From: Burkholderiaceae bacterium | GTDB taxonomy: Bacteria > Pseudomonadota > Gammaproteobacteria > Burkholderiales > Burkholderiaceae_C | Length of the DNA stretch: 64,000 nt | Assembly (NCBI GenBank): GCA_919902775.1 | Contig: CAKKRJ010000002.1 | Span: 127,322-191,321, forward strand | Direction of reading: 5' to 3' | Shown here: one piece after another, positions 18,000-25,983 of the stretch | How the letters are laid out: each line of letters opens with the position of its first letter | Position numbering within the stretch: the stretch's first letter is position 1 | The notes under the pieces: model-generated | What the model was told of the DNA's origin: nothing | The model's database searches: none | Seen by the model: only the letters and a program-made list of their open reading frames with translations | Made by a program: the position numbers and the translations under genes

Positions 18000-18419
18000 T
18001 CAGCTGCACAAGGCCTTGATGTCTTCGGGCACCGGGATGGACTTGATGCGGTCCGGGTCTTCGGGGTGCTTGATGCAAAAAGCCCGCACTTCGGTGCCTT
18101 CGCACAACACCGTGTCGCCACGCATGACCACGTGCTTGTGCACGATGACTTTTTCGCGCCATTCCTGCACGCTGGTGTGCACCTGGATGGTTTCGCCGTA
18201 GGTGGCGGGGCGGATGAATTTGGTGTGGATCTCCAGCAGCGGGGTGCCGATGATGCCGCGTGTCTTGACCAGTTCGCGCCAGGGCGGCACGCCGCACTGG
18301 ACGAAGAAGTTCAGCGACGCCGCGTCCATCCATTTGGAGAAATTGGGAAAGAAGACGATGCCTGCGGGGTCGCAGTCACCGAACATCACTTGCACTTCGT
18401 AAACAACGGTTTTGCTCAT
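18000..18419 (-). CDS. Acyl-CoA thioesterase, 4-hydroxybenzoyl-CoA thioesterase family
   Basis: A 139-residue hot-dog-fold thioesterase. The catalytic motif FGDCDPAGIVFFPNFSKWMD (Asp in DCDPAG) is that of the Pseudomonas-type 4-hydroxybenzoyl-CoA thioesterases, including the following RPATYGETIQVHTSV strand region. In this operon it would hydrolyse the aroyl-CoA (vanilloyl-CoA or 4-hydroxybenzoyl-CoA) left after thiolytic cleavage, releasing vanillate or 4-hydroxybenzoate. Ten bases separate it from the SDR gene. Family call strong, substrate inferred from neighbours. Confidence 0.88.
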   Translation of the reverse strand: MSKTVVYEVQVMFGDCDPAGIVFFPNFSKWMDAASLNFFVQCGVPPWRELVKTRGIIGTPLLEIHTKFIRPATYGETIQVHTSVQEWREKVIVHKHVVMRGDTVLCEGTEVRAFCIKHPEDPDRIKSIPVPEDIKALCS

Positions 18420-18429
18420 GGCGGCTCTT

Positions 18430-19215
18430 TTAACGGGGGGCCATGCGCAAGGCGCCGTCCAGGCGAATGACTTCGCCGTTCAGGTGGTCGTTGCTGACAA
18501 TGTGGCAGGCCAGCTCGGCAAATTCGCTGGGCTTGCCCAGGCGTGAAGGGAAAGGGATGCTGGCCGCCAGAGATTGCTGCACAGGTTCTGGCAGTTCCTT
18601 GAGCAAGGGCGTGGCAAACAGGCCCGGCGCAATGGTGCACACACGGATGCCGTGTTGCGCCAGGTCGCGCGCCATGGGCAAGGTCATGCCCGCCACACCG
18701 GCTTTGGAGGCGCTGTAGGCTTGCTGGCCGACCTGCCCGTCAAACGCGGCGACCGATGCGGTGAAAACCATCACGCCGCGTGCGTTGTCTTCCATGGGCG
18801 CGAGCTTGGCGCAGGCGGCGGCAAACAGCCGGGCCGCGTTGTAGGTGCCGATCAGGTTGACGTTGATCACCTTGGCAAAATCTTCCAGCGGGGCCGCGTT
18901 GCCGTCCCTGCCGACCACGCGTTTGGCCGAACCGATGCCCGCGATCTGCATCAGGATGCGGGCCGGGCCATGCGCTGCGGCTGCGGTTTCAATGGCCTGG
19001 GCCATGCTGTCTGGATCAGAGACGTTGCATTTGACGGCCACGGCGCAGCCGTTGCCAAATTGCGCGTTGAGGTCGTTGGCGACGCGCTGCGCGTTGTCCA
19101 TGTTGAGGTCGAGCACCGCGACCTTGGCGCCCAGACGGGCCAGTTCGCGTGCGGTGGCTTCGCCCAAACCGGAACCGCCGCCGGTGACCAGAGCTGCTTG
19201 TCCTTGGATGTTCAT
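18430..19215 (-). CDS. SDR-family 3-hydroxyacyl-CoA dehydrogenase
   Basis: A 261-residue short-chain dehydrogenase. It has the N-terminal TGGGSGLG nucleotide motif (about residues 11-18), a D-L-N acidic loop (about 36-38) indicating NAD preference, the catalytic YSASK (Tyr about 167) and a PGLFATPLL segment. It resembles type-2 3-hydroxyacyl-CoA dehydrogenases. In the operon it would oxidise the 3-hydroxy-3-aryl-propanoyl-CoA formed by the crotonase to the beta-keto thioester. Thirty bases downstream of the thiolase gene. Confidence 0.88.
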   Translation of the reverse strand: MNIQGQAALVTGGGSGLGEATARELARLGAKVAVLDLNMDNAQRVANDLNAQFGNGCAVAVKCNVSDPDSMAQAIETAAAAHGPARILMQIAGIGSAKRVVGRDGNAAPLEDFAKVINVNLIGTYNAARLFAAACAKLAPMEDNARGVMVFTASVAAFDGQVGQQAYSASKAGVAGMTLPMARDLAQHGIRVCTIAPGLFATPLLKELPEPVQQSLAASIPFPSRLGKPSEFAELACHIVSNDHLNGEVIRLDGALRMAPR

Positions 19216-19245
19216 GTTGAGTCCTTCAAATGATGTTTAAGGTGT

Positions 19246-20505
19246 TCAGGCGGCCTCGGGGTTTTCAATCAAAAGCGCAATGCCTTGACCGCCGCCTACG
19301 CAGGCGCTCGAGATGCCATAGCGCAAACCTGAGCGCTTGAGTTCGCGTGCCAAGGTGATGGTCAAGCGCACGCCTGTGCAGGCGAGGGGGTGGCCCAGCG
19401 CAATCGCGCCGCCGTTGACGTTGAGCTTGCTCAAGTCAAGGCCGAGTTCGCGGCCCACGGCCAAGGTTTGTGCGCCCTGCGCTTCGTTGATTTCAAAGCG
19501 ACCAATGTCTGACAGCTGCAAACCTGTGCGCTCCAGCAACAAACGGATGGCGGGTGCAGGGCCAATGCCCATGATCTCGGGCGGCACACCTACAGACGCT
19601 GCCGCCACCACACGAGCCATAGGCTTTTTGCCGTGGGCCTTCGCGTACGCACCAGAGGTCACCACACAAGCGGCTGCTGCGTCGACCAAGGCCGCACTGT
19701 TGCCGCCGGTTTGCACGCCACCTTCGTAGACGGGCTTGAGCTTGGCCAACACGTCGACGGGAGAAATGCGCGCGTGTGTGTCGGCGTTGACTTCGGTCAC
19801 CTTGCCTTGCAGCTTGATGCCGCGTGCTTTGTAGCCTTCGAGCTCAAACTTTTCAGTGACCACGGGCACGATTTCGCCGGCGTGAAATCCGGCTTCTTGT
19901 GCGGCCACCGCTTTGGCAAATGAGTCAGACGCAAACTGGTCCACATCTTCGCGGGTGATGTTGTATTTCTTGGCGAGGTTCTCAGCGGTCTGGATCATGT
20001 TGATGCCAGCTGCTGGGTCCTTGAGGGCTTCCCACATGTAGTCTTTGAAGCCCACCGGTGCGCCGAGTTTGAAGCCGGTGCGGTGGTCAAAGGCCGCGAT
20101 GGGGTTGCGCGTCATGCTTTCGGTGCCAACGACCAAGGCAGCGTCGCACACGCCGGCTTCGATTTGTTCGCCCGCTTGACGGAACAATTCGAAACCTGTG
20201 CCGCAAATGCGCTGGGCCATGATGGCGGGCACTTCTTGTGGCACGCCCGCATACAAGCCAATGTGGCGAGGCAGAAAAAATTGGTCAAAGTCACCAGGGG
20301 CCATGTTGCCGGTGATGACCGAGCCGATTTCGGTGGGGGCAATGCCTGATCGTTTCAAAGCCTCGCGGGCGGCCTTGATGCCCAGATCCGTGGGCGAAAT
20401 GTGGCCAAGTGCGCCGCAGTAGTCGACCATGGGTGTGCGCACGCCTTCTTGCATCCACACATCGGCAAACGCGTTGAAGAAACCTTTGGATGCCATGTCA
20501 GTCAT
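19246..20505 (-). CDS. Thiolase (acetyl-CoA acyltransferase)
   Basis: A 419-residue thiolase. The nucleophilic cysteine lies in MAQRICGTGFELF, the His motif is GGAIALGHPLACTG (the usual GHPxGxTG has Ala-Cys here), and the second catalytic Cys is in SSACVGGGQG. I start at 20505 (MTDMASKGFF), although MASKGFF at 20496 is equally possible; the open frame upstream only translates a REP repeat. In the operon it would cleave the aryl beta-ketoacyl-CoA with CoA to give aroyl-CoA and acetyl-CoA, the last carbon-carbon step of beta-oxidative side-chain shortening. Confidence 0.9.
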   Translation of the reverse strand: MTDMASKGFFNAFADVWMQEGVRTPMVDYCGALGHISPTDLGIKAAREALKRSGIAPTEIGSVITGNMAPGDFDQFFLPRHIGLYAGVPQEVPAIMAQRICGTGFELFRQAGEQIEAGVCDAALVVGTESMTRNPIAAFDHRTGFKLGAPVGFKDYMWEALKDPAAGINMIQTAENLAKKYNITREDVDQFASDSFAKAVAAQEAGFHAGEIVPVVTEKFELEGYKARGIKLQGKVTEVNADTHARISPVDVLAKLKPVYEGGVQTGGNSAALVDAAAACVVTSGAYAKAHGKKPMARVVAAASVGVPPEIMGIGPAPAIRLLLERTGLQLSDIGRFEINEAQGAQTLAVGRELGLDLSKLNVNGGAIALGHPLACTGVRLTITLARELKRSGLRYGISSACVGGGQGIALLIENPEAA

Positions 20506-20512
20506 TTCAGTA

Positions 20513-20574
20513 GGAGGCCGCCCCTGCGGCCGAATCAATGTGGATCGGGGTATGTGGCCGCAGGGGCGGCCTCC
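20513..20574. repeat. Long perfect inverted repeat, family A, inside the operon
   Basis: Two 19-bp arms that are exact reverse complements (GGAGGCCGCCCCTGCGGCC at 20513-20531 and its complement at 20556-20574) flank a 24-base loop. It lies between feruloyl-CoA synthase and thiolase, which are co-directional. In RNA it would form a very stable hairpin and could protect the upstream mRNA segment. Confidence 0.8.
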
Positions 20575-20583
20575 CACACAGAA

Positions 20584-22443
20584 TCAGTTCTGGGGTTTGA
20601 GGATGTAGTGCAGCGTGTCGTTATGCAGTGCCGCCACGGTGTCGGCGCGGTGTGTCAGCACGGAACGCTGGTTGATCGAGCCCTTGTCGGTGATCTCGCC
20701 CTTGTCGATGGTGGGAGGTTCGCTCAGCAGGCACAGGCGCGCGATGCGGTTGGCACTGCCAGTGGCGGATTGGGCCAGCTCGTTCACGATCTCCTGAAAC
20801 TTGGCCAGCACCGGTGCCGAGGCCAGCACGTCGGACATCGGTGCACCGGCAGGCAAGCCGCTCAGAGCGCATACAGCAGAAGTCGGGAAAACCATGGCAC
20901 CGACTTCTTTGAGGTTCAGGCCGGTGAGCACCGCATCCTGAATGTAGGGTGCACCTGCGGCAATGATCTTGCTGCGCAGCGGGCCGACGCTCACAAAAGT
21001 GCCGGTGGCCAGCTTGAAGTCTTCGGCGATACGGCCATCGAATTTCAAACCCAGGTGCACATCGGTTTCGTCGATCCACTTGACCGCGTCGCCGGTCTTG
21101 AAGAAGCCTTCTTCGTCAAAGGCCTCGGCGGTTTCCTTGGGCGCACGCCAGTAGCCGGGCGTGATGTTGGGGCCGCGGTAGCGCACCTCGGTCTTGCCGT
21201 CCGTGTCCACCAGCTTGAGTTCCAGGCCAGGCGTTGGCACGCCCAGGTCACCGGCGCGCACATGGGGGTTGGTCACAAAGATGCCGAAGGGGCCGGACTC
21301 GGTCATGCCCAGGCCGGTGCCCATGACGATGCGCTCACCGATCTCGCGCTCTTCGCTTTCATAGAGGCTGTCCCACACTGGCTGGGCCAGGGCGGCGCCC
21401 GCGTAGAAGAACATCTGCACGCGCGAGAGCAGGGTCTTGCGCAGCGCGTCATCGCTCTTCATGGCGTTGGCAATCGCTTCGAAACCGGTGGGTACGTTGA
21501 AATAGACCGTGGGCGCGATCTCGCGCAGGTTGCGCAGCGTCTCGTGCATGAGCGCGGGCGTGGGCTTGCCGTCGTCGATGTAAAGCGTGCCGCCGTGGAA
21601 GACCACCATGCCGAAGTTGTGGTTGCCGCCAAAAGTGTGGTTCCAGGGCAGCCAGTCGATCAGCACCAGTTCCTGCTCGGCCAGCACCGGCATCGATTGC
21701 GCCATCTGCTGCTGGTTGGCACACCACATGCGGTTGGTGTTGATGACGGCCTTGGGCAGCTTGGTCGAGCCGCTGGTGAAAAGGAATTTGACGATGGTGT
21801 CCGGGCCTGTGGCGGCCATGGCCCGGTCCACGGCCTCGGTCACGGGCGTGGCACAGAGTTCGGCAAAGGATGTGCTGGCACGGCCTTCTAGGCCGCCTTC
21901 GGTCATGACGACGGCCACCTCATCGCCGACGCTGGCGGCGATCGCTTTGGCATAACGCGCGTCCTGCGCGAAGACCAGGCCGGGAGTGACGGTGCGCAGC
22001 ACGTGCTTGAGCTTGTCGTAGTCGACGCTGATCAGCGAATACGGGGGCGATACCGGGGTGTAGGGCACGCCCGCGACCAGGCAGCCGAGCGCGAGCAGGG
22101 CGTGTTCGAGGCTGTTCTCGCTGAGGATGGCGACCGGCTTGTCGGCGCTCAAGCCGCGGTTGATCAGGCCTTGTGCAATCGCGCGTGCGGCCTGCCAGGC
22201 CTCGGCATAGCTCACATGCTTCCAGTCGCCCAGGCTGGCATCGGCCTGCTTGGCTCGGCGTGCCATGAAGGTCTGCTGGGGTTTGACTTGCGCCCAGTGT
22301 TGCAGGCGATCGGTCAGGCGCTCGGGGTAACCCTTCAAATCTTGCTCTGCGCGCAGGTAATGGGTGCCTCGCACGCCATCGCGCAGGGTCACGCGGGTGA
22401 CGCCGAATTTGAGTGGGCGGAAAAGGAAGTTTGGGTTGGTCAT
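20584..22443 (-). CDS. fcs: Feruloyl-CoA synthase
   Basis: A 619-residue ATP/AMP-dependent acyl-CoA synthetase. The AMP-binding signature is FLFTSGSTKLPKAV (about residues 208-221), followed by WLPWNHTFGG and GTGLGMTESGPFG, and the C-terminal catalytic Lys region IDKGEITDKGSINQ. The N-terminus and the long chain match the feruloyl-CoA synthase family (FerA-like) rather than short-chain acyl-CoA synthetases. It activates ferulate, p-coumarate or caffeate to the CoA thioester in the cytoplasm. A GGAGGAG site precedes the start. It is second in the operon after the crotonase, 23 bases apart. Confidence 0.9.
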   Translation of the reverse strand: MTNPNFLFRPLKFGVTRVTLRDGVRGTHYLRAEQDLKGYPERLTDRLQHWAQVKPQQTFMARRAKQADASLGDWKHVSYAEAWQAARAIAQGLINRGLSADKPVAILSENSLEHALLALGCLVAGVPYTPVSPPYSLISVDYDKLKHVLRTVTPGLVFAQDARYAKAIAASVGDEVAVVMTEGGLEGRASTSFAELCATPVTEAVDRAMAATGPDTIVKFLFTSGSTKLPKAVINTNRMWCANQQQMAQSMPVLAEQELVLIDWLPWNHTFGGNHNFGMVVFHGGTLYIDDGKPTPALMHETLRNLREIAPTVYFNVPTGFEAIANAMKSDDALRKTLLSRVQMFFYAGAALAQPVWDSLYESEEREIGERIVMGTGLGMTESGPFGIFVTNPHVRAGDLGVPTPGLELKLVDTDGKTEVRYRGPNITPGYWRAPKETAEAFDEEGFFKTGDAVKWIDETDVHLGLKFDGRIAEDFKLATGTFVSVGPLRSKIIAAGAPYIQDAVLTGLNLKEVGAMVFPTSAVCALSGLPAGAPMSDVLASAPVLAKFQEIVNELAQSATGSANRIARLCLLSEPPTIDKGEITDKGSINQRSVLTHRADTVAALHNDTLHYILKPQN

Positions 22444-22466
22444 GGCGGGTCTCCTCCGTCAATGCT

Positions 22467-23267
22467 TCAGTTTGTTTTTTGCACTTTGGCCGCCTTGCCT
22501 TCGAGGAAGGCGCGCACACGGGCTTTGGCTTCGGGGGCGGACTGGGCGATGGAGGCCATCAGGGCTTCGGTCAGGTAGCCGTGGTCGGCAGGTTGCTCGG
22601 CGATGCGCGGCAGGGCGTGTGTCAGCGCGTAATTGGTCAGCGGTGCATTGGTGGCGATGCGGCTGGCCAGCTCGATGGCTTTGTCCAGCGCCGTGCCCTG
22701 GGGCACTAGGTATTGGGCAAAGCCCAGGCGCTCGCCATCGACCGCGTTGTAGACGCGACCGGTGAGCATCATGTCGGTCATGCGGGCCACGCCGATCAGC
22801 TTGGGCACGCGCACCGAGCCGCCGCCGCCCACAAAGATGCCGCGTGTGCCTTCGGGCAGGGCGTAGAAGGTGCTCTGGTCAGCCACGCGGATGTGCGAGG
22901 CGCTGGCCAGCTCCAGGCCGCCACCCACCACCGCGCCATGCAGGGCGGCGATCACCGGCACGCGTCCGTATTGCACGGCATCCAGCGCCATGTGCCAGCT
23001 GCGCGAGTGGTGCACGCCTTCACCCGCGTCACGCTCTTTGAGTTCGGACAGGTCCAGGCCCGCACAGAAATGCTCGCCTTCGCCATCGATGACGGCGGCT
23101 TTGGCCTCTTCAGGCAGGTTCTGGAAGGTGTCGCGGATGGCTTCGATCAACGCATCGGACAGCGCGTTGCGCTTGGCCGGGCGACGCAGCGTGACCACGG
23201 CCACCGCGCCACGCATGTCCAGAGTGACCCCATGTTGGGCTGCGCGTTCGAGGATAGGATTGCTCAT
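22467..23267 (-). CDS. Crotonase-family enoyl-CoA hydratase
   Basis: A 266-residue crotonase. Oxyanion-hole motifs are HFCAGLDLSEL (about 67-77) and AVVGGGLELASASHIR (about 109-124); the region PEGTRGIFVGGGGSVRVPKLIG carries the acid/base residue area. It lacks the sequence features I associate with feruloyl-CoA hydratase-lyase (vanillin-forming Ech: a WKLLR...GWCFGGGF block). This argues that it only hydrates the double bond. It is the first gene of the operon and is read from the divergent intergenic region 23268-23417. Confidence 0.87.
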   Translation of the reverse strand: MSNPILERAAQHGVTLDMRGAVAVVTLRRPAKRNALSDALIEAIRDTFQNLPEEAKAAVIDGEGEHFCAGLDLSELKERDAGEGVHHSRSWHMALDAVQYGRVPVIAALHGAVVGGGLELASASHIRVADQSTFYALPEGTRGIFVGGGGSVRVPKLIGVARMTDMMLTGRVYNAVDGERLGFAQYLVPQGTALDKAIELASRIATNAPLTNYALTHALPRIAEQPADHGYLTEALMASIAQSAPEAKARVRAFLEGKAAKVQKTN

Positions 23268-23308
23268 GAGAGGCCTTTAAAAAAACTTGACCGTGCCGTC
23301 AATAAAGT

Positions 23309-23325
23309 TATGATCAATAATCATA
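23309..23325. promoter_or_regulatory. Candidate MarR operator between crotonase and amidohydrolase genes
   Basis: Perfect AT-rich palindrome TATGAT-CAATA-ATCATA in the 150-base divergent region. Size and base composition suit a MarR dimer, and the position would let one site control both directions. Candidate only. Confidence 0.45.
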
Positions 23326-23417
23326 TTGTGGTTGCTTGCTGGCGTTTTTCCCCTGGTATTTACCCTAGGTTGCCCGAAGTGCCTGCACATCCGCTTTGAA
23401 CAGGAGACACCGACACC

Positions 23418-24290
23418 ATGAACCACCAAGACCTGATCGCCATCGACATCCACACCCACGCCGAGGTGAGCTGCTGGAACCCCTTTGACAATTACGGCGA
23501 GGAATACGACCGCGCTGCCGACAAGTTTTTTGGCAGCAACCGCCGTCCGACCATCGACGAGACCGTGGCCTATTACCGCGAAAAGAAAATCGGTTTGGTC
23601 ATGTTCACGGTGGACAGCGAGTCACAGCTGGGCCGTCGTCGCATTCCCAACGAAGAAATTGCCAAGGCTGCGCGCGAGAACAGCGACATGATGGTGGCCT
23701 TCGCCAGCATCGATCCGCACAAGGGCAAGATGGGCGCGCGCGAGGCCGAGCGCTTGATCAAGGAAGAAGGCATCCGGGGCTTCAAGTTTCACCCCACGGT
23801 GCAGGGCTATCACCCCTACGACAAGATGGCCTGGCCGATTTACGAGGTCATCAACGAACATCAATTGCCCGCGATTTTTCACACCGGCCACAGCGGCATA
23901 GGTAGTGGCATGCGGTGCGGCGGCGGCCTGCGGCTGGCCTACAGCAACCCGATGCATCTGGACGACGTGGCGATCGACTGGCCCGACATGCAGATCGTCA
24001 TGGCGCACCCGAGTTTTCCGTGGCAGGACGAGGCCTTGAGTGTGGCCACGCACAAGCCCAATGTCTGGATTGACTTGTCGGGCTGGAGCCCCAAGTACTT
24101 TCCAAAGCAACTGATCCAGTACGCCAACACCTTGCTCAAAGACCGCATCCTGTTTGGCAGCGATTACCCGCTGATCACGCCTGAGCGCTGGATGAAAGAC
24201 TTCGAAGTCGCCGGGTTCCGCCCCGAAGTCATGCCCGGCATCCTGAAGGACAACGCGGTGCGCCTGTTGGGACTGGACAAGGCGGTTTAA
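23418..24290 (+). CDS. Amidohydrolase family 2 protein, divergent from the fcs operon
   Basis: A 290-residue TIM-barrel metal-dependent hydrolase. The metal motif is DIHTH (residues about 10-14), a further metal His lies in FKFHPT, others in FHTGHSG and MAHPSFPW, and the catalytic Asp is in LFGSDYP. It begins with ATG after an AGGAGA site and is read away from the feruloyl-CoA synthase operon. Metal-dependent hydrolases of this fold (CouO in Rhodococcus jostii, PhdC in Corynebacterium glutamicum) are reported in p-hydroxycinnamate beta-oxidation clusters. A hydrolytic cleavage of the beta-keto thioester is therefore a good hypothesis; a decarboxylase is the alternative. Confidence 0.82.
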   Translation: MNHQDLIAIDIHTHAEVSCWNPFDNYGEEYDRAADKFFGSNRRPTIDETVAYYREKKIGLVMFTVDSESQLGRRRIPNEEIAKAARENSDMMVAFASIDPHKGKMGAREAERLIKEEGIRGFKFHPTVQGYHPYDKMAWPIYEVINEHQLPAIFHTGHSGIGSGMRCGGGLRLAYSNPMHLDDVAIDWPDMQIVMAHPSFPWQDEALSVATHKPNVWIDLSGWSPKYFPKQLIQYANTLLKDRILFGSDYPLITPERWMKDFEVAGFRPEVMPGILKDNAVRLLGLDKAV

Positions 24291-24422
24291 AAACACCCTC
24301 GCCTGGTGGCCTGACGACCGTCAACACGACCCATCCGCCAACGCAGGAGGCGCTGAGTTGATGGCGGAGGGCGGGCACGCTTTGGCGGTGCAGATTTTTG
24401 TGAACAAGACTCGGTGGTTTTT

Positions 24423-24570
24423 GTGGGAGGCCGCCCCTGCGGCCGAAGCATTCGCGCGCAGGGGCGCGCTCCCACGGGGCTTCCATTCGCGCGCAGGGGC
24501 GCGCTCCCACAGGGTCCCCGGTATTTGTGGGAGGTCGCCCCTGCGGCCGAAGGCCTTCGCGCGCGAATGC
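24423..24570. repeat. Cluster of family A REP-like repeats
   Basis: The spacer 24291-24597 carries no recognisable gene. It contains four tandem-alternating units: GTGGGAGGCCGCCCCTGCGG, two copies of a CGCGCAGGGGCGCGCTCCCAC unit, and GTGGGAGGTCGCCCCTGCGG, in opposing orientations. This is the densest array of the element in the window. Bases 24291-24422 show nothing I can identify. Confidence 0.75.
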
Positions 24571-24597
24571 GCCTGGGCGTTGCCAGGCGGTAGACAG

Positions 24598-24939
24598 TCA
24601 GGAGGCATGGCCTTGAAGCGGGTGGCTTTGCAACAGCGGGTCCATCGGCCAATTGAGCAACTCGGCCAGCCGGCACACCACCCAACGGGCCTCGGCCGGC
24701 GAGACCACCGCCGGCTCGACCAGCAGGCCCAGCTCACATTGCTGCAGCACCAGGTCTTCGGTGATGCACAACGTGAATTGCAGGTTGGCCGCCTTTTCCG
24801 TCAACAAGTTGGCCAGGTCTTCGCACAGCTCATAGCGCTGGGCCATGTCGCGTTGGCCCAAGGTGGGTTTGGTTTTTCCAGGGGGCACGTAAAGCGCCAT
24901 GAAAGAGGGCGGGATGTGGATCTGAAATTCTGCGGTCAT
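24598..24939 (-). CDS. Conserved hypothetical protein
   Basis: A 113-residue protein, start placed at 24939 (MTAEFQIHIPPSFM); an in-frame ATG at 24954 is also possible and neither has a clear ribosome-binding site. The sequence is not low complexity and its codon use looks like real coding DNA: an N-terminal FQIHIPPSFMALYVPPGKTKPT segment, then two predicted helices (RYELCEDLANLLTEKAANLQF and EARWVVCRLAELLNWPMDP). I recall similar short proteins in Comamonadaceae but know no function. No domain recognised; cytoplasmic by lack of signal peptide. Confidence 0.65.
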   Translation of the reverse strand: MTAEFQIHIPPSFMALYVPPGKTKPTLGQRDMAQRYELCEDLANLLTEKAANLQFTLCITEDLVLQQCELGLLVEPAVVSPAEARWVVCRLAELLNWPMDPLLQSHPLQGHAS

Positions 24940-25085
24940 GGTGGTCAATGGCATCCAGGGTGAATTAACGCACAGACGCCCAGTCCAGGATTTTTTAAAT
25001 TGACGACAACGCTGTTCACCGGGCTGCGCATTTCCAAGTGGTCTGGTTGGAACAAGCGGTTTATCCACCTTGAAAGGAGTTTGAT

Positions 25086-25430
25086 ATGCGTGCCTACTCT
25101 CAACTTTCCGCGCTGACTTTGGCGCTGCTTGCTTTGTCCTCGGCCCAAGTCATGGCGCAAAACACAGGGCCTAAAACCCGGGCGGAGGTCAAAGCCGAGC
25201 TCATGGAGGCGATCCGCACGGGCAACATGCCGGCCAACGATGATACCGGACGCATGCTCAACGAGGTCAACCCTTCCGCCTATCCGCCAAAGGCGATGGG
25301 CTCAACCAAGTCTAGGGCGCAAGTGAAGTCAGAGCTTGAAGATGCCAAGCGTACCGGCAATATCCCTGCCAATGATGAAACCGGGCTGATGCTCAAAGAA
25401 GAGTACCCGAACCGTTATCCCGCCAAATAA
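25086..25430 (+). CDS. DUF4148 domain secreted protein with internal duplication
   Basis: A 114-residue exported protein: signal peptide about 1-24 (ends AQVMAQ), then two copies of a roughly 40-residue unit, KTRAEVKAELMEAIRTGNMP... and KSRAQVKSELEDAKRTGNIP..., each ending in a Pro/Tyr-rich SAYPPK or NRYPAK. This is the DUF4148 pattern, an expanded family of unknown function in Burkholderiales. A GAAAGGAG site precedes the start. A weak hairpin GGCAC-TTTC-GTGCC follows the stop, between it and the convergent YjdM gene. Confidence 0.85.
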   Translation: MRAYSQLSALTLALLALSSAQVMAQNTGPKTRAEVKAELMEAIRTGNMPANDDTGRMLNEVNPSAYPPKAMGSTKSRAQVKSELEDAKRTGNIPANDETGLMLKEEYPNRYPAK

Positions 25431-25512
25431 AGTGCACGGCACTTTCGTGCCTTGAGGGCAATGCCCGCAGGTCCGGCTTTCAGCAGGGTGCTGCGGGTGT
25501 GTTGCGCCACTC

Positions 25513-25851
25513 TCAGGCTTTTTTCACGAACTCGGTTTTGAGCTGCATGGGCCCAAAACCCTCGATCTTGCAGTCGATGTCGTGATCGCCTTCGATCAGG
25601 CGGATATTTTTCACCTTGGTGCCGACCTTCACCACAGCCGACGAGCCCTTGATCTTCAGGTCTTTCACCAAAGTCACGGTGTCGCCGTCTTGCAGCACAT
25701 TGCCGTTGGCATCTTTCCAGACCTTGGCCACTTCACTGGCAGCGGCTTCGGCAGGGTTCCACTCGTGCCCACAGCTGGGGCAGATCAACAAGTTGCCATC
25801 TTCGTAGGTGTATTCATCGTGGCATTGGGGGCAGGCGGGCAGGGTGCTCAT
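25513..25851 (-). CDS. yjdM: Zinc-ribbon protein of the YjdM/PhnA family
   Basis: A 112-residue protein. The N-terminal zinc ribbon CPQC...CPSC (residues about 8-27) is followed by the PhnA domain with [44 protein letters not shown] and a C-terminal KTEFVKKA. The start at 25851 ([10 protein letters not shown]) matches the family; the open frame upstream is not similar. The family was once linked to phosphonoacetate hydrolase by name, but its role is unclear. Cytoplasmic, apparently monocistronic. Confidence 0.92.
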   Translation of the reverse strand: MSTLPACPQCHDEYTYEDGNLLICPSCGHEWNPAEAAASEVAKVWKDANGNVLQDGDTVTLVKDLKIKGSSAVVKVGTKVKNIRLIEGDHDIDCKIEGFGPMQLKTEFVKKA

Positions 25852-25983
25852 GGGGTTCGGGCTTTCAAATAAAAACCTGTCGATTGTCCACGCTTTTTTT
25901 GCAGGACCGCGGGCTTCCCAGCAGCTTGGCCGCAGCCACAGTGGCCAGTGCTGGCCGCATCCGCGCTGCAAAAGCCCGTTACC

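Noticed and set aside
22467..23267. Assignment of the crotonase as vanillin-forming feruloyl-CoA hydratase-lyase
   Set aside because: The sequence lacks the hydratase-lyase block, and the operon has beta-oxidation enzymes but no vanillin dehydrogenase.
24423..24570. Possible CRISPR-like array of short repeats
   Set aside because: Only four units, alternating in orientation and themselves palindromic, without regular unique spacers or cas genes.
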